Positions 12,099 through 22,780 of a stretch of DNA of 64,000 bases are shown one piece after another. The notes beneath the pieces were generated by a model. It was not told the origin of the DNA, did no database searches, and saw nothing but the letters and a program-made list of their open reading frames with translations. The number at the start of each line of letters is the position of its first letter. Within the stretch, counting starts at the first letter, position 1. A program made the translations under genes and the position numbers. The stretch covers positions 1 through 64,000 of the forward strand of contig JAECUM010028873.1 in the NCBI GenBank assembly GCA_016617855.1. The letters run 5' to 3'. Origin of the DNA: Megalonaias nervosa. Taxonomy: Eukaryota > Mollusca > Bivalvia > Unionida > Unionidae.

Positions 12099-14137
12099 CA
12101 GCACTCCCTCGATGACTCGCGCCCGGATAACTCACAAACCCGCTTATAACACGGTGTCCGGCATGGCTCCTGATTTTTTTTCCAAAGAAAATATATTTTA
12201 AAATGTGCTGAACGTGAAAAAAATCGCGATAAGAATTGGTAAATTGGTAAATTGAACCTTGATACATAGCTCGTTTTATCAACGAAAATGGTGATTATTG
12301 CTAGCAAAGATAGAATCCATATTGTGAAATTTGCAAGTTCTAATAAGATATCATATATTATGTTATTTTGTTTTAGAGAAATAGGTGTCAATACATTAAA
12401 TAAACAGTCTGGTGAAACAGCGATCAACGAAAAATTCTGGTAAATGCTAACAGATGGCAACAGAGAATGAAATAAACACCAATTAAATGTCTTTCTATGT
12501 GAAATTCACATTCTGATCCTTTAATTTCGCTTCATTGTAAACACTATAATCGCAACATATTCTTTTCTATGAAAACATGAAAAGAGTCAATTGACTGTCA
12601 CATCGAAACCCGTGAGTACTTCTGTGAGAACCTAATTACATGCTGGCTTTGTTTTGATCAACAACTTGGGGAAGTGTTTGTTGCATTAAAAAATCAGTTA
12701 AAAGAGACCTGTGTTGTTTTATCACTTTGAATATGTCTTTTGTATCAAATCAAGCAAGGGAAGTACAATAAAAAAAAAATTCAAAGGCATGCCAATAGGA
12801 GCATAAGTTCTTGTGGTCATTAATGTTTTCAAAATTCATTTTATTTGACCAATCGAAAATGGTTTCATATTTTTATGTACTTAACATCATTAAAGTATAT
12901 AATATCAGTAATGTATCCTAATCATTTGTAAATGTGACCATGGAGAGCAGAGGAAGTAAGCAAAAGGTGTACTCAGTGACTGAAAAGCTGTGCATCATAG
13001 ATACGGTTCATAATGGCGAAGCGAGATCCAGCGTTTGCAATGAGCTAAAAATTCCTGAGTCGACGTTTAGAGGTTGGCTTAAGGATGAGCAGAAACTTCG
13101 GGATTACTTACATGATGTTGATTCAGATGATGGGATCGAATGAAAATGAGCACGGACTGCAAACGATGCCAAATTAGATGATGCTGTGTACGCATGGTTC
13201 ACACAGCAACATGAACAAGGTGTTCCCGTCTCTGGAACAGTTCTCAAGGCCCAAGCAGAAAAAATGGCAAAAAGTATGGAGAATGAATCTCATTTTAGGG
13301 CAAGCCATGGATGGTTTGGAGATTCCAGCGCCAACATGGAATTAAACAAAATTCATTGTCGGGAGAGATATGCTCAGTGAATCAGGAAGCCGCATGTAAT
13401 TATCCATACCAGCTCAGAGAGATAATCATCCGTGAACAATACACAGAGGTGGCAGAGAAATCAAAGAGTAACACAAAAAATTAAGATTTTTTCAAAATGT
13501 GAAGTGATATTTGTCAAATGTGTCACAAACTGCAAGTTTTATCATGTTCTAATGTACGTTGCTTTAAATTTGTAAACCCATTAAATTCATGTTGGTAATG
13601 GTCAACCCCTGTGAATTTATCTTTTTTTTTAATTTTACTTCTACCGCAATCAAATCTACCTATTGTTCAGTCGACATTGTTTTTTCAAAATGAGTGTCGA
13701 TCTTTTGTATAAAAAAAAGTCTACTTTGGATCAAACAATAAAACTAGAATGTATCCAATTCAACACAAAAATTAGTGACGTAGTACACAATGTGTGAAGT
13801 CATACATGTGTTAAGCGAACGGAAACCATGTGGAATAATGTTTTGATGATCTCCTCAATATACTGTAAGTTATCCTGAAATTAATGTTACTCTGTGAGGA
13901 AAAAAGTAAACAAAGTACCGCTATGAAGAGATTTATTCACAGTTAATCTTAGCACGATTATTAACTGAGTATTCAACACTGTAACATGCCAACCCACCCC
14001 ACCCCCCTTTTGCCTCTACATTGATCCCTTTGTTAGTTTTGTTGTTTGTTATAGGTCCCTCGATAACTCGCGCCCTCGCTTAGAACACGGTCGATGCTTT
14101 TGGACCCCATTGTGCGCGAGTTATCGAGGGAGTGGTG
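12099..14137 (+). mobile_element. Tigger-like DNA transposon, internally deleted
   Basis: Bounded by inverted termini: left 'cagcactccctcgatgactc', right ending 'gagttatcgagggagtggtg' followed by TA. The left TA appears mutated to TG. Inside is a broken transposase start (12934-13480) and no DDE domain. Just inside the right end (14051-14137) lies a second inverted copy of the terminal motif. A related element in the opposite orientation is at 15473-17017 and shares subterminal sequence around 'gctcgttttatcaacg'. Confidence 0.75.
12940..13480 (+). pseudogene. Tigger/CENP-B-type transposase N-terminus, broken
   Basis: Reads SKQKVYSVTEKLCIIDTVHN, then a helix-turn-helix ending PESTFRGWLKDEQKLRDYL: the CENP-B_N/Pipsqueak-like DNA-binding fold of Tigger transposases. 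TGA stops occur at 13141-13143 and just after. From about 13165 it continues as KLDDAVYAWFTQQHEQGVPV and FRASHGWF, the CENP-B-type HTH (Tc5) domain. A one-base frameshift at about 13320 changes to a frame reading RFQRQHGIKQNSLSGEI. The catalytic DDE domain is absent, so the sequence could bind but not cut. It lies within the inverted-repeat-bounded element 12099-14137. Confidence 0.85.
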
Positions 14138-14139
14138 TA

Positions 14140-14880
14140 CTATGGCAGCCATCTTGTTATTGCTGTTCTACACAGAACAACATACCAACATGGGGCTTTC
14201 ACCAGACAATTTCTTAAGATATCTAAGTTGGTTCTAAATGAAAATGCTGCTGCTTGGACAGCAGTATGACCACCATAGTGCCCATCTGGAAAATTTTGTT
14301 ATTACTACTTCTTCTGAACCTGACATAACATGCCACAGTGGAGATCTTGAAAATCAAGTTATCAGCGCTCTTCTTAACAGAAAGCCATATCAATATGAGG
14401 TTTTCTCTGCAAGATTTCTTATAGTGTTAAGTGGTCTTAAATAAAAATTATTAGATCTCACGTCAAATATGGTTGTGGCAGTTGCCATCTTAAACATCTT
14501 ATCACTCCAGGAAGGAAAGTCATATAGACATTGGGTTTTGACTAGAACACTTCTTATAATGCCTGGTTGGTCCTAAATGAAAAATCTGATACCCAATATG
14601 GCTACTAAGGCAGCCATCTGGAAAATCTTGTTATTGCTATTCCTAAATGGAGCATCATGTAGACATGGAGTTGTTAACCACATGACTAGTTATGAATCTG
14701 GTTATTGATGAATGAAAATGAGGTTGATCTAACCTCAAGTATGGCCACCATAGCAACCAGCTTGAAAATCTCCTAAATGGAAAATCATACTGACGATATT
14801 GTTTTCACCAAAATACTTAGTATGATGCCAAGTTGGTGGCACCATCTGTTGGTGGATATCATAAAAACCCTTGTTATCTA
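14140..14880. repeat. degenerate dispersed repeat, roughly 160-170-bp units
   Basis: Four or five diverged units share phrases such as 'ggcagccatctggaaaatct', 'tgttattgctattcctaaat', 'gtagacatggagttgttaac' and 'atttcttaagatatctaagt'. Related phrases occur at 11545-12035 and 19630-19940, so this looks like a dispersed family from which shorter arrays arose. Confidence 0.65.
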
Positions 14881-15079
14881 GTGTTAAAAATTCTGATAGC
14901 ACAATGCCTGGGTCCCCTTGAATTTCAGATCAGGTCCCTCCTTTATTCTAAGTGAACCTGAAGTTCCTGTCTGATTTGTAGAAGAAATCCAATTTGCCCA
15001 AGAAAACTTCAGTCTCGCTGATGAAATGTGGAATGTTATTTTCAAGTTGTTGAAGGATAAGTAAATTGTTAAAATTTAT

Positions 15080-15470
15080 CCCCGTGTGTGCTATTTGCCT
15101 TTATGAAGATTGTCTAGCAATACTTCTAACAAAAGCTGTTGTCTTTGTGTGAAAAGTCAAGCATGTGACCTTTGATTGGGGAACAGATTGCCTGGGTTAC
15201 CTATAATTAATGCTCACTTGACTTTAACATCCCTGTGATTTTAACAGTGGTAGGGCAGAAATACACATTTTAAGGTCATCAATTGCAAATACCATTTTAT
15301 ACTTGAAATCTAGTACTTTTTAAAATTAACTTAATGTTATTTTTAAAAAATTGAAAAAGATAAAATTACGTGTTCTATCCACTCATTACAAAAACCAGTC
15401 AAAACCAGTGTACTGAGGACCGAAACTGTTCCAGCAGTCATTGTGACTGGTGCAGTGGTGCATGGCTGAG
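15080..15470. repeat. dispersed repeat, left part (split by element 15473-17017)
   Basis: Shares ordered phrases with 22320-22780: 'aagcatgtgacctttgattg', 'gattgcctgggttac', 'ttgactttaacatccctgtg', 'gaggaccgaaactgttccag'. It continues after the nested Tigger-like element at 17020-17215. The nature of the repeat is unknown; it has no coding capacity that I can see. Confidence 0.7.
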
Positions 15471-15472
15471 TA

Positions 15473-17017
15473 CACCTCTCCCTTGATAACTCGTGCACAA
15501 CGGGGTCCACAAACATAGACCGCACTATAAGCGAGGGTTTGAATTACCGAGGGACCTCCAAAAGTTGAAAATTCGCTTACACATTGAGAAAACAGTGGAG
15601 GGGGGGTCGGGGTCAGGGAACTGGGCTGTTTAATGACTGAATGCTCATTTTACAATCACGTCGATAATAATTTTTAATAATGCGCTTTTTCTAATGCAGT
15701 TGTTCATTATTCTGTTTAAATAACATTTATTTTCAAAATGTCCAACATGTGAAAGATCGTCCCAACTGGTTTCAACAACCATCATGTGTACGTGAAAACA
15801 TCTGTGTATTACGTCTCTGCTTTTTGTTTTCTTGATGAGTCTCGTTCCCGGAGTGGTATTTAATAGTATCCTGCCAAATCGGGAGTCAAAAGAGCGGGGA
15901 ACTAGACTAACAGTCGATACACCACCAAACAAGATTCCTTTGTTTCAGAAACAAGTGAAATTTATTTCGTGAGACAATCATCTACGTCGAATCTCAATTT
16001 TTGTATTGTTCAATTAGTACAGTACTGATGTCATGATTTCATTGGAAATAATAATGAAACTTCTTATCATCCTTGAAGATATCTCTAAGTGCCAGTTCAA
16101 GAATTCTCTGAAACTCGCTTGCCCACCACAATGGTCCGTATCTGTGAAACCAAGCTCTTTATTTTACGAAGTATTCATTTCACTTGGTTGCCTTGCCATC
16201 TTTGATCACAGTTACCAATGAGTCGGTTAATTTAAGGTAGTTTATGTTACATACACAATAACATTTATAACAGTGATTGGTCAAATGAAGTGAGTTCATC
16301 CGACATACGACCGGGACCGCTAGATTTTAAGTTTGTAGGATTTTCATGCCTTTTAACATTTCTTTTATTCTCGCTCCTTTATTTGATTCAAAAGACATGA
16401 CGTGATAATACAAAGGAGACCAGCTTTTAATTCAGTGCAACAATACAACAAATACTTCCGCACGTCAGTTATCAAAACACGGTCGGCACCTAAGCAGGTT
16501 CTCAGAAACGCTCGCAGACATAGCTGTTACAGTAGATTGACACATTTTACGTTTAATTACAAGAGGACACATTGCATTTATGATGATTACACTTAAAAGG
16601 AGCAAGAAGATAGAACTAGAACATAAATTTCAGTTGATAAAAAAATATTTAACTTGTATTTATTTATTAAAGTACTGCCTCCACTCGGCGTAAGTGACAT
16701 TTTCATTGATCGAAATTTCCTTGCATATCGTTAATTGTGGTGTACGACCGTTTGGAAAGAAAATGTAAAAAATTCTATGACTTATTTTTAAATTTGATAT
16801 TTCATAATGTTGATTAAAATTTCAGGTCCTATCTACAGTTTTCAACGATAAAACGAGCGATATATCAAAGTTTCCGTTACTAATTTTGATCGCGATTTTC
16901 TTCAAGTGCAATAAATTGGGATCAATTTTTGGGTATTTTCTGGTTTAAAAAATGGGATCCACGTCTGACCCCGTGGGTTCGCGAGTTATCAGGGCGCGAG
17001 TTATCGAGGAAGTGGTG
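15473..17017 (-). mobile_element. Tigger-like non-autonomous element, nested insertion
   Basis: Ends are 'cacctctcccttgataactc' and, as reverse complement, 'caccacttcctcgataactc', flanked on both sides by TA (15471-15472 and 17018-17019). Subterminal sequence near the right end matches the reverse complement of the left part of element 12099-14137, so the two are relatives in opposite orientation. No transposase remains; the short ORFs at 15645-15932, 16033 and 16402 look like nothing known. The flanking sequence matches an uninterrupted copy at 22.3-22.8 kb, whose corresponding site keeps a single TA (22582-22583). Confidence 0.82.
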
Positions 17018-17019
17018 TA

Positions 17020-17215
17020 ATTGTTTTAAAGCTAATATGTTACACAACAAGCTTTAATTGGTTACCTTGTTGTAATCTGGAAAGTTTAGGCCAAACGCAT
17101 GATTGTTTTTTTTTTAGGTGCTTTAAATAATAATGGATCAGAGGTGGTCCATGATGGCTTGTGAGTCTTTGATTAAAAATCGGTCGTCATGAGGCAGAAG
17201 TGAGATAAAATGGAA
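17020..17215. repeat. dispersed repeat, right part
   Basis: Continues the repeat interrupted at 15472: 'ttgttgtaatctggaaagtt', 'ttgtgagtctttgattaaaa' and 'atcggtcgtcatgaggcaga' match 22630-22765 in order. Confidence 0.7.
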
Positions 17216-17552
17216 AAAAAATGACCAAATAATATGTCGTCATTAGAAAGACTTAAAGGTCACTGGTCACTGGCCACCTATATTGTACAAACATGTGATA
17301 TTATTATAGTCATAAACAAAATGCATTTGTTATGTATGCACACCATAAAAATGTTTGATTAGACTTAAAAATCCGCTATTTAAATGAAAAAATTATTCGG
17401 CAATCTCCGTAAATAATCGGTAGTTTCCACGTGCCAAAAATGGATATGACATACATTTATCCCTTCTATTCAACCTAGCCATTCAAGTGTTTAATTTCCC
17501 CACGTAAATATCTATGTGATATATCTTACGATCGTGCATTTGTACAGCAAAT

Positions 17553-17720
17553 ATGGTGCACTGTGTTGCATATGGATGTAACCAAAAGAGTGATGATGGG
17601 AAAAAGGGTTATTTCTTTATCCAATAGACCCTGTTTACCAGAAGGAAAAAAAAGTGGATTCAAGCTAGGGGATCGAATAGGGTGAGGGATGGGAAAGTTG
17701 TATCATTTATGCCGGATTAT
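17553..17720 (+). pseudogene. THAP-domain relic
   Basis: Starts ATG with MVHCVAYGCNQKSDDGKKGY, the C-x4-C opening typical of a THAP zinc-dependent DNA-binding domain. Next come FF and, after small frameshifts, PIDPVYQKEKK and WIQARGSNRVRDGK, matching the usual order of a Pro-containing stretch and then W-(I/V)-x-A. In the first frame a TAG follows FFIQ. The C-terminal C-x2-H pair is not evident. It could be a relic of a THAP gene or of a THAP-bearing transposase such as a P-like element. Confidence 0.6.
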
Positions 17721-19060
17721 AGTCAATTTGGCACAAAGATGATTTGGCTCGACTCGAAAGACGATTCGGCCCAAATTAACAATAGTTTGAACAAGTTCTT
17801 TTTCTTCAAACAACAGGTAGATACTATGTAAGATAGGTTTTAGGAAAAAACCTAAATTTAAACAAACTATCTTGATATTTTTTCAAAGAAAATAATCATA
17901 CTTCTTAACGTACATGTATATGAGAGAAAACACAAACTGACATATCTTGCTTGTTCTAATTAAAATATTTATATACATTTTCATATGCTAAAAAACATAT
18001 GCATCTGCACAACGACATTCTCAGTTTAAAAGTCCTCTTGTCAAATTATCAATACTGATTTATAAAACAATAATACTTAACAGATAATATTCTACAGAAT
18101 ATGTATACATTTTTCTAAGGGTAATGTATATGAGATATTATAACAAATATATTTAATGTTATGCTTCAGGTTATAATGCAATTGCATATAATACACACTT
18201 GATTACACATGAAAGAGAGAGAGAGAGAGAATAATGTTGAGCATTTTGTCAGTGTTTACTTGCTGCAATATGAAGCCCTTACCAGTTAATTTTATTGTTT
18301 TGTTTTTATTTTTCAAGTTGTCTTAGTGTCTTGGTGTGTGCGCGTGTAAATTAAAAGCTTGTCATTACTAGTCAATGTTGTCAGTCATATTTGCTCCATT
18401 ATTTCATACAAATAAGAAAGGAAATAATTTTGTGTTGAATTTGTTCCCCCCCCCCATGGTACAAAAAAATTGATAAACATACACTTATTTGAAAATAAAA
18501 TGAAAGAAACTAACCTTGCATTATCATTTATTCCTTTTTCATCATGCAGAATTTATTAAAGAAAAAAATATCCATGAACTCCGTATATGTAGCGGATGCC
18601 GGCAAGTGTATGCAACTTTACTGTAGTGTGTATCGCTTATGTCAAATAACAAAATCGCAAAAGAGACGAAAATATCACCCGATTGATTTAAGGCACTGCC
18701 ATTCACACATGATAAGTTACAAGGTGCAAACTGACCAAGATTGTATTGTATTCAGGTTAACTATACGACGGTATCTTGCAAATAAAAATCATTATTTTAA
18801 AATACATTCACAGTGAGTGCAAATGATAATCTTTTCACTAGCATAGGTTACAAAAGTATTATTAAAGCGAGTTATTGTTGTGTATACTAGTTGCCTTGCA
18901 GACATCAGTTGTGATTACATATGGCAAACAAACAGAAGCCCGGGTGAGGAATAAACACAACCGGCAGTGAGCAATAAATTTCTTGCTTAAACTTACTGAC
19001 AGGATATCAAATACAAAGTTATTTTATTACAAAGCAAACCAACCCCAGAAACTGACTTTG
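17720..19060. other. no recognisable gene
   Basis: AT-rich, with a short (GA)n at about 18212-18230 and a C run at about 18446. A 90-codon ORF at 18544-18816 (basic, Tyr/His-rich) matches nothing I recognise and has no supporting context. Confidence 0.4.
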
Positions 19061-19205
19061 GTATCTTTTAAGTGTGCCGATGTTTTCTTCTGAAGTTGGC
19101 CGACATAAGGAAGCCAAATTTGGTTCCTTTGGATTCTTTTAAGTTTGCCAATTTCTTTGTTTTTTTATAAAGTCGGCCGACATAGGGAAGCCAGCATTGA
19201 TTCCT
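19045..19205. repeat. imperfect tandem duplication, about 85-95 bp
   Basis: Two adjacent copies share 'ggttcctttggattctttta' / 'ctttggtatcttttaagtgt', then 'gaagttggccgacataagga' / 'aagtcggccgacatagggaa', then 'agccaaatttg' / 'agccagcattg'. Diverged. Confidence 0.7.
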
Positions 19206-19699
19206 TTTGACCTGTATTAATGGGAATTTTCAAAATAAATTGAAACAATGGAACAGTTTTGAAAGTGACACAATCTAGTGCGTCTTGCACACATATCAAT
19301 AAAAGGCTGAAGAGTAAATTAGTTTTCACTAAAATGTTCCCTATCCATAGTTTATAGTGTTTTATTTTTCGACAACAAGAAGCATGTACATCATTTCTGG
19401 TTGGTGTCCTCTATAGGTGGTCAATCATAGCTAAGGGGAAGTAACAGCGTTGTATACTTATATTTCGTGTAATTGAATTATTGTTTCTTCTTTATACTTG
19501 ATAATTTTTTGTTCTTTTTGTGCGAGTATAACTACTTTTAATCATGTAACGCAAATCTGATGTAAAAAGAAAAATGTTGCAGTATGGTTGGTGACCTTTA
19601 AGTAAATAATACAACACTGGATAAATTATAGATGGTTATAACGATATAGGTTTTCGCAGAATGATTTCTTATATCTTGTTGGTCCTTAATTCAAATGGT

Positions 19700-19935
19700 G
19701 CCAATCTGCCATGATGGCTAATTTGAAAGTCTTGTTTAAGAATATATGAGATATGGCTGCCATGATGGCTAATTTGAAAGTCTTGTTTAAGAATATATGA
19801 GATATGGCTGCCATGATGGCTAATTTGAAAGTCTTATTTAAGAATATATGAGATATGGCTGCCATGATGGCTAATTTGAAAGTCTTGTTTAGGAATATAT
19901 GAGATATGGCTGCCATGATGGCTAATTTGAAAACA
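19700..19935. repeat. minisatellite, 51-bp unit, about 4.5 copies
   Basis: Near-identical units containing 'gctgccatgatggctaattt' followed by 'gaaagtcttgtttaagaata'. The 51-bp period is a multiple of three, which yields a spurious repetitive minus-strand ORF. The upstream flank (19630-19700) resembles the degenerate repeat at 14140-14880. Confidence 0.93.
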
Positions 19936-20311
19936 GCACTTAAAATGCAGTGATCTTATTTCTTGAATTCCTCGAAATTCTTTTTGGACAGTATAGCATC
20001 AGTCCCTTCAAGGCATTCTTGTTTAATTTTTATGCTGACAACATATGAGTCTTGAAAACATCTTGTGACACTACCAGTCACTTACCTTGATTCTATAAAA
20101 AAAATTAATAATTAAATGGCAACAGTACTGTAAGGTAGTTTACTCGATGTGCAGCATTATTTTTTAACTATGTGAAAGAGATTAACTCTTTTAATCTACA
20201 TTTTTCATTTAAGAGCAAGAAAAATGCACTTGTCAGCTTATTTTGTTACCATCAGCAAAATCATAGGATTCATATATCGCTTAAGCAACAGTTTATATTT
20301 TATTGTTTCAG

Positions 20312-21574
20312 ATGAAGAGTCGAAGAAAACAGGACATTCTTCAAGGAAAAGAAATGATTTTGTCCGATTTATTTCTGATACTGGTCCACATCAGTCTAAT
20401 AGGGCAGAAGGAACAAGGCAACGATTGTCAGATGTTGTTGCTCCTGATGACAGTACCAACATTTCCACTTCAAAATCACAAACTTCTTCAGTTCAACATA
20501 GTGCCACAACCCCGGCCTTTTCATCCCCTCTTAAAAGAACAAGTAACATCACTCAGGAAACTAGATTTGGTCAGAAACCTTCAAGTCAGTCAGAAACAAA
20601 GACCTCTGATCAGTCAGAAACTAATAGAAATAACATTACTACACTCGACTTCTCTGACATGAAGATTGACCCGCAAACAGATACACAAGTTAGTCAGTCA
20701 GATTGGTCAGAAAGTGTAGTACAATTAGATCCTTGTGTGTACAAATCAGACCAATCAGTGCTGCAACAGAAGCCTGGGTCTTTTTTGCAGCATGAAACAA
20801 AGTTTGATCAAGATATTAAAGACGTCAATGTTCAGCACGATATTAATGTATTTTCAGACTCGGTGCAGTCACAGAACGAGAGTGACATTCCGTTGAAACA
20901 GCCTCGAGTGGAGGCACCCAGTGCAATAGCAGCAGATCACCAAAGTAACAGAAATATTAGAAATAATCCAGAAACTAGCACAGCACAAAGGAGTTTTGGA
21001 CAGGGGAGTAGTTACAATGTTGGTGCTCCCGTTTTACATTCTCCATCCAAAGACAATGGTATATTTTCAGCTAGTCACAGTGTAGGCTGTCAGCAGCCAA
21101 GAAGTGGCTATACCTCAGCAAGTGGGGAAACATCATTTATGGTTTGTGATGCCAGGACTATGCATCCAATATGGCACAGTCAGGCAAACGAAACCATGTC
21201 CACTACTGGTCAGTTTGGAGACCGTCAGCCTCACAAGAGTGAACAATTCAGTCAAGGAAGTAGCAGTAGTGGCTATCAGACACAGAAATCTCAGGTTCAG
21301 TCAGGTAATTCCACGGGAAATTCTCCAGTAGGTGATATTTCATCATTGCAAACTCTGATAAAAATTGAAATAGATAGTGATGAAAGTCAAGAGCCTTGTA
21401 TGATGATTGTGTCACAGTCTGCAGACAAGACTGGTTCTCAATCATTTTATCATTCTGGAACAGAACAGGCAGGACAGTCATTTTCTTCAGGAACCAGTCA
21501 AAACCAGACACTGTATTTGGAGCCAATATCTGGCACAACTTCTGATGAGGGAATAAACCAGCTTATAGGGGAAG
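20312..21574 (+). CDS. Ser/Gln-rich internal exon of a psq/zinc-finger transcription factor (partial)
   Basis: An internal exon encoding about 421 residues. The acceptor is 'tattttattgtttcag' ending at 20311; the donor is 'gaag|gtatgt' at 21574/21575. The frame stays open upstream to an ATG at 20224, but that part is intron read-through. Both borders are phase 1 and the length (1,263 nt) is divisible by three, so the exon can be skipped without changing frame. The protein is low-complexity and hydrophilic, with many Ser, Gln, Thr and Asn and repeated SQS-like motifs, and no folded domain. Near residue 350 it reads LIKIEIDSDES, which contains a psi-K-x-E sumoylation-type motif (Lys codon 21361-21363). 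Such linkers lie between the BTB domain and the DNA-binding region in BTB transcription factors. No BTB exon is in the window, so BTB membership is inference. Phase 1 at the donor fits the acceptors at 37582 and 53634. Confidence 0.82.
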
Positions 21575-22319
21575 GTATGTCCTTTTTATCATTCCTTTGC
21601 ATGTCAAGACATGGATATCATCATTTCACAGCACTGGTGTTGGCAACAATGCAAAGATTCTCTGTTAAAAGTTTGTGAATTTTATTTAAGTCTTACTTTA
21701 GTGGTTGTATCCAACTGAAAAAGTTTTGTTATAATATTACTATCTAAAGTTTATGCCCAGATATTCAAGGTCTTCTTTAACTTTGTGGTTAGCATGCTGG
21801 ACTTAAAATCAAAATGGCCTGGATTCAAATCCTATTTTTGGATTGGCAACTATGATATGTCTGTGAGTATGGCAATTTATTCTGAATGTCATGGCACTAA
21901 ATAATATGTTTGTATTAAAACACCAAGCCTTTCTCTCCTGTGTTAGCAGAAAGTTATGTCATGAGGATGCCATATGCAGGCATGACAGTCTTCAGCACAG
22001 CCCTTCTAAAAAAAATTTCAAATTTATCCTTTTTTCCCAAACAATTTTATTTTTAATTCATATATTGTTATATTCAGGTCATTAGTAATCAGACTGGCTT
22101 TTTGTGCAGTGGTAATAGCATTGGGTCAACAAGTTTGAGATGCCATATTCAGTGCTCAAAGAAAAACGATAGCCTGATGCACGGGGGGTCCTGTAGTCTA
22201 AGTGAGGTGCCCATCGGACTGGTACAAAAATATATAATTTGCCTGAGAAACCATTGATTGCACTGAGGAAATGCAGAAATTTATTTTCAGGATGTTGGAA
22301 GACTAGTATTATTATTAAT

Positions 22320-22780
22320 ATTTCTACCCCTGTGAAGACTCGCTGACTTATATACTTCCATCAGAAGCGGTAAACTTTCATTGCAACATGAAGCATGTGA
22401 TCAGTGAATGAGGAATGGATTGCCTGTGTTACTATACCTAGTGCTCGTATGGCTTTAACATGCATGTGATTCTAAAAATAACACTTTGGATATGTATGTG
22501 CTAGAAACAAGTCAGAACAAGTCTAGTGGGGACTGAAACTTTCAGCAAAAGTTGCAACTGGTTCATCAATGTGTGGCTGCATAATGCCATCAAGGCTAGT
22601 GTGTATACATTACAAGATGTTAATTGATTACTTCATTGTTGTAATCTGGTGAGTTTAAGCTAAAGGCAGAATGTTTTTTCCGGTATTATAAGTAATAAAG
22701 TGATCAAATGCAGCTGTGTTGGCTTTTGAGTCTTTGATTATAAAAATCGTCTGACCTTTTGTGCAGTTGAGAAAAAAAGG
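22320..22780. repeat. dispersed repeat, uninterrupted copy
   Basis: Shares ordered phrases with 15080-15470 plus 17020-17215: 'atggattgcctgtgttacta', 'ggctttaacatgcatgtgat', 'ggggactgaaactttcagca', 'attgttgtaatctggtgagt', 'gcttttgagtctttgattat'. It lacks the 1.5-kb insertion and keeps one TA at 22582-22583 at the matching place. Confidence 0.7.

Noticed and set aside
20224..20311. ATG at 20224 as the protein start of the 484-codon ORF
   Set aside because: A strong acceptor (tattgtttcag) ends at 20311 and the encoded N-terminus is AT-rich intron-like sequence; the ORF also runs past a good donor at 21575, so its last part is intron read-through.
21891..22085. 64-codon ORF after the linker exon
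   Set aside because: Intronic, AT-rich, no splice context and no resemblance to a known protein.
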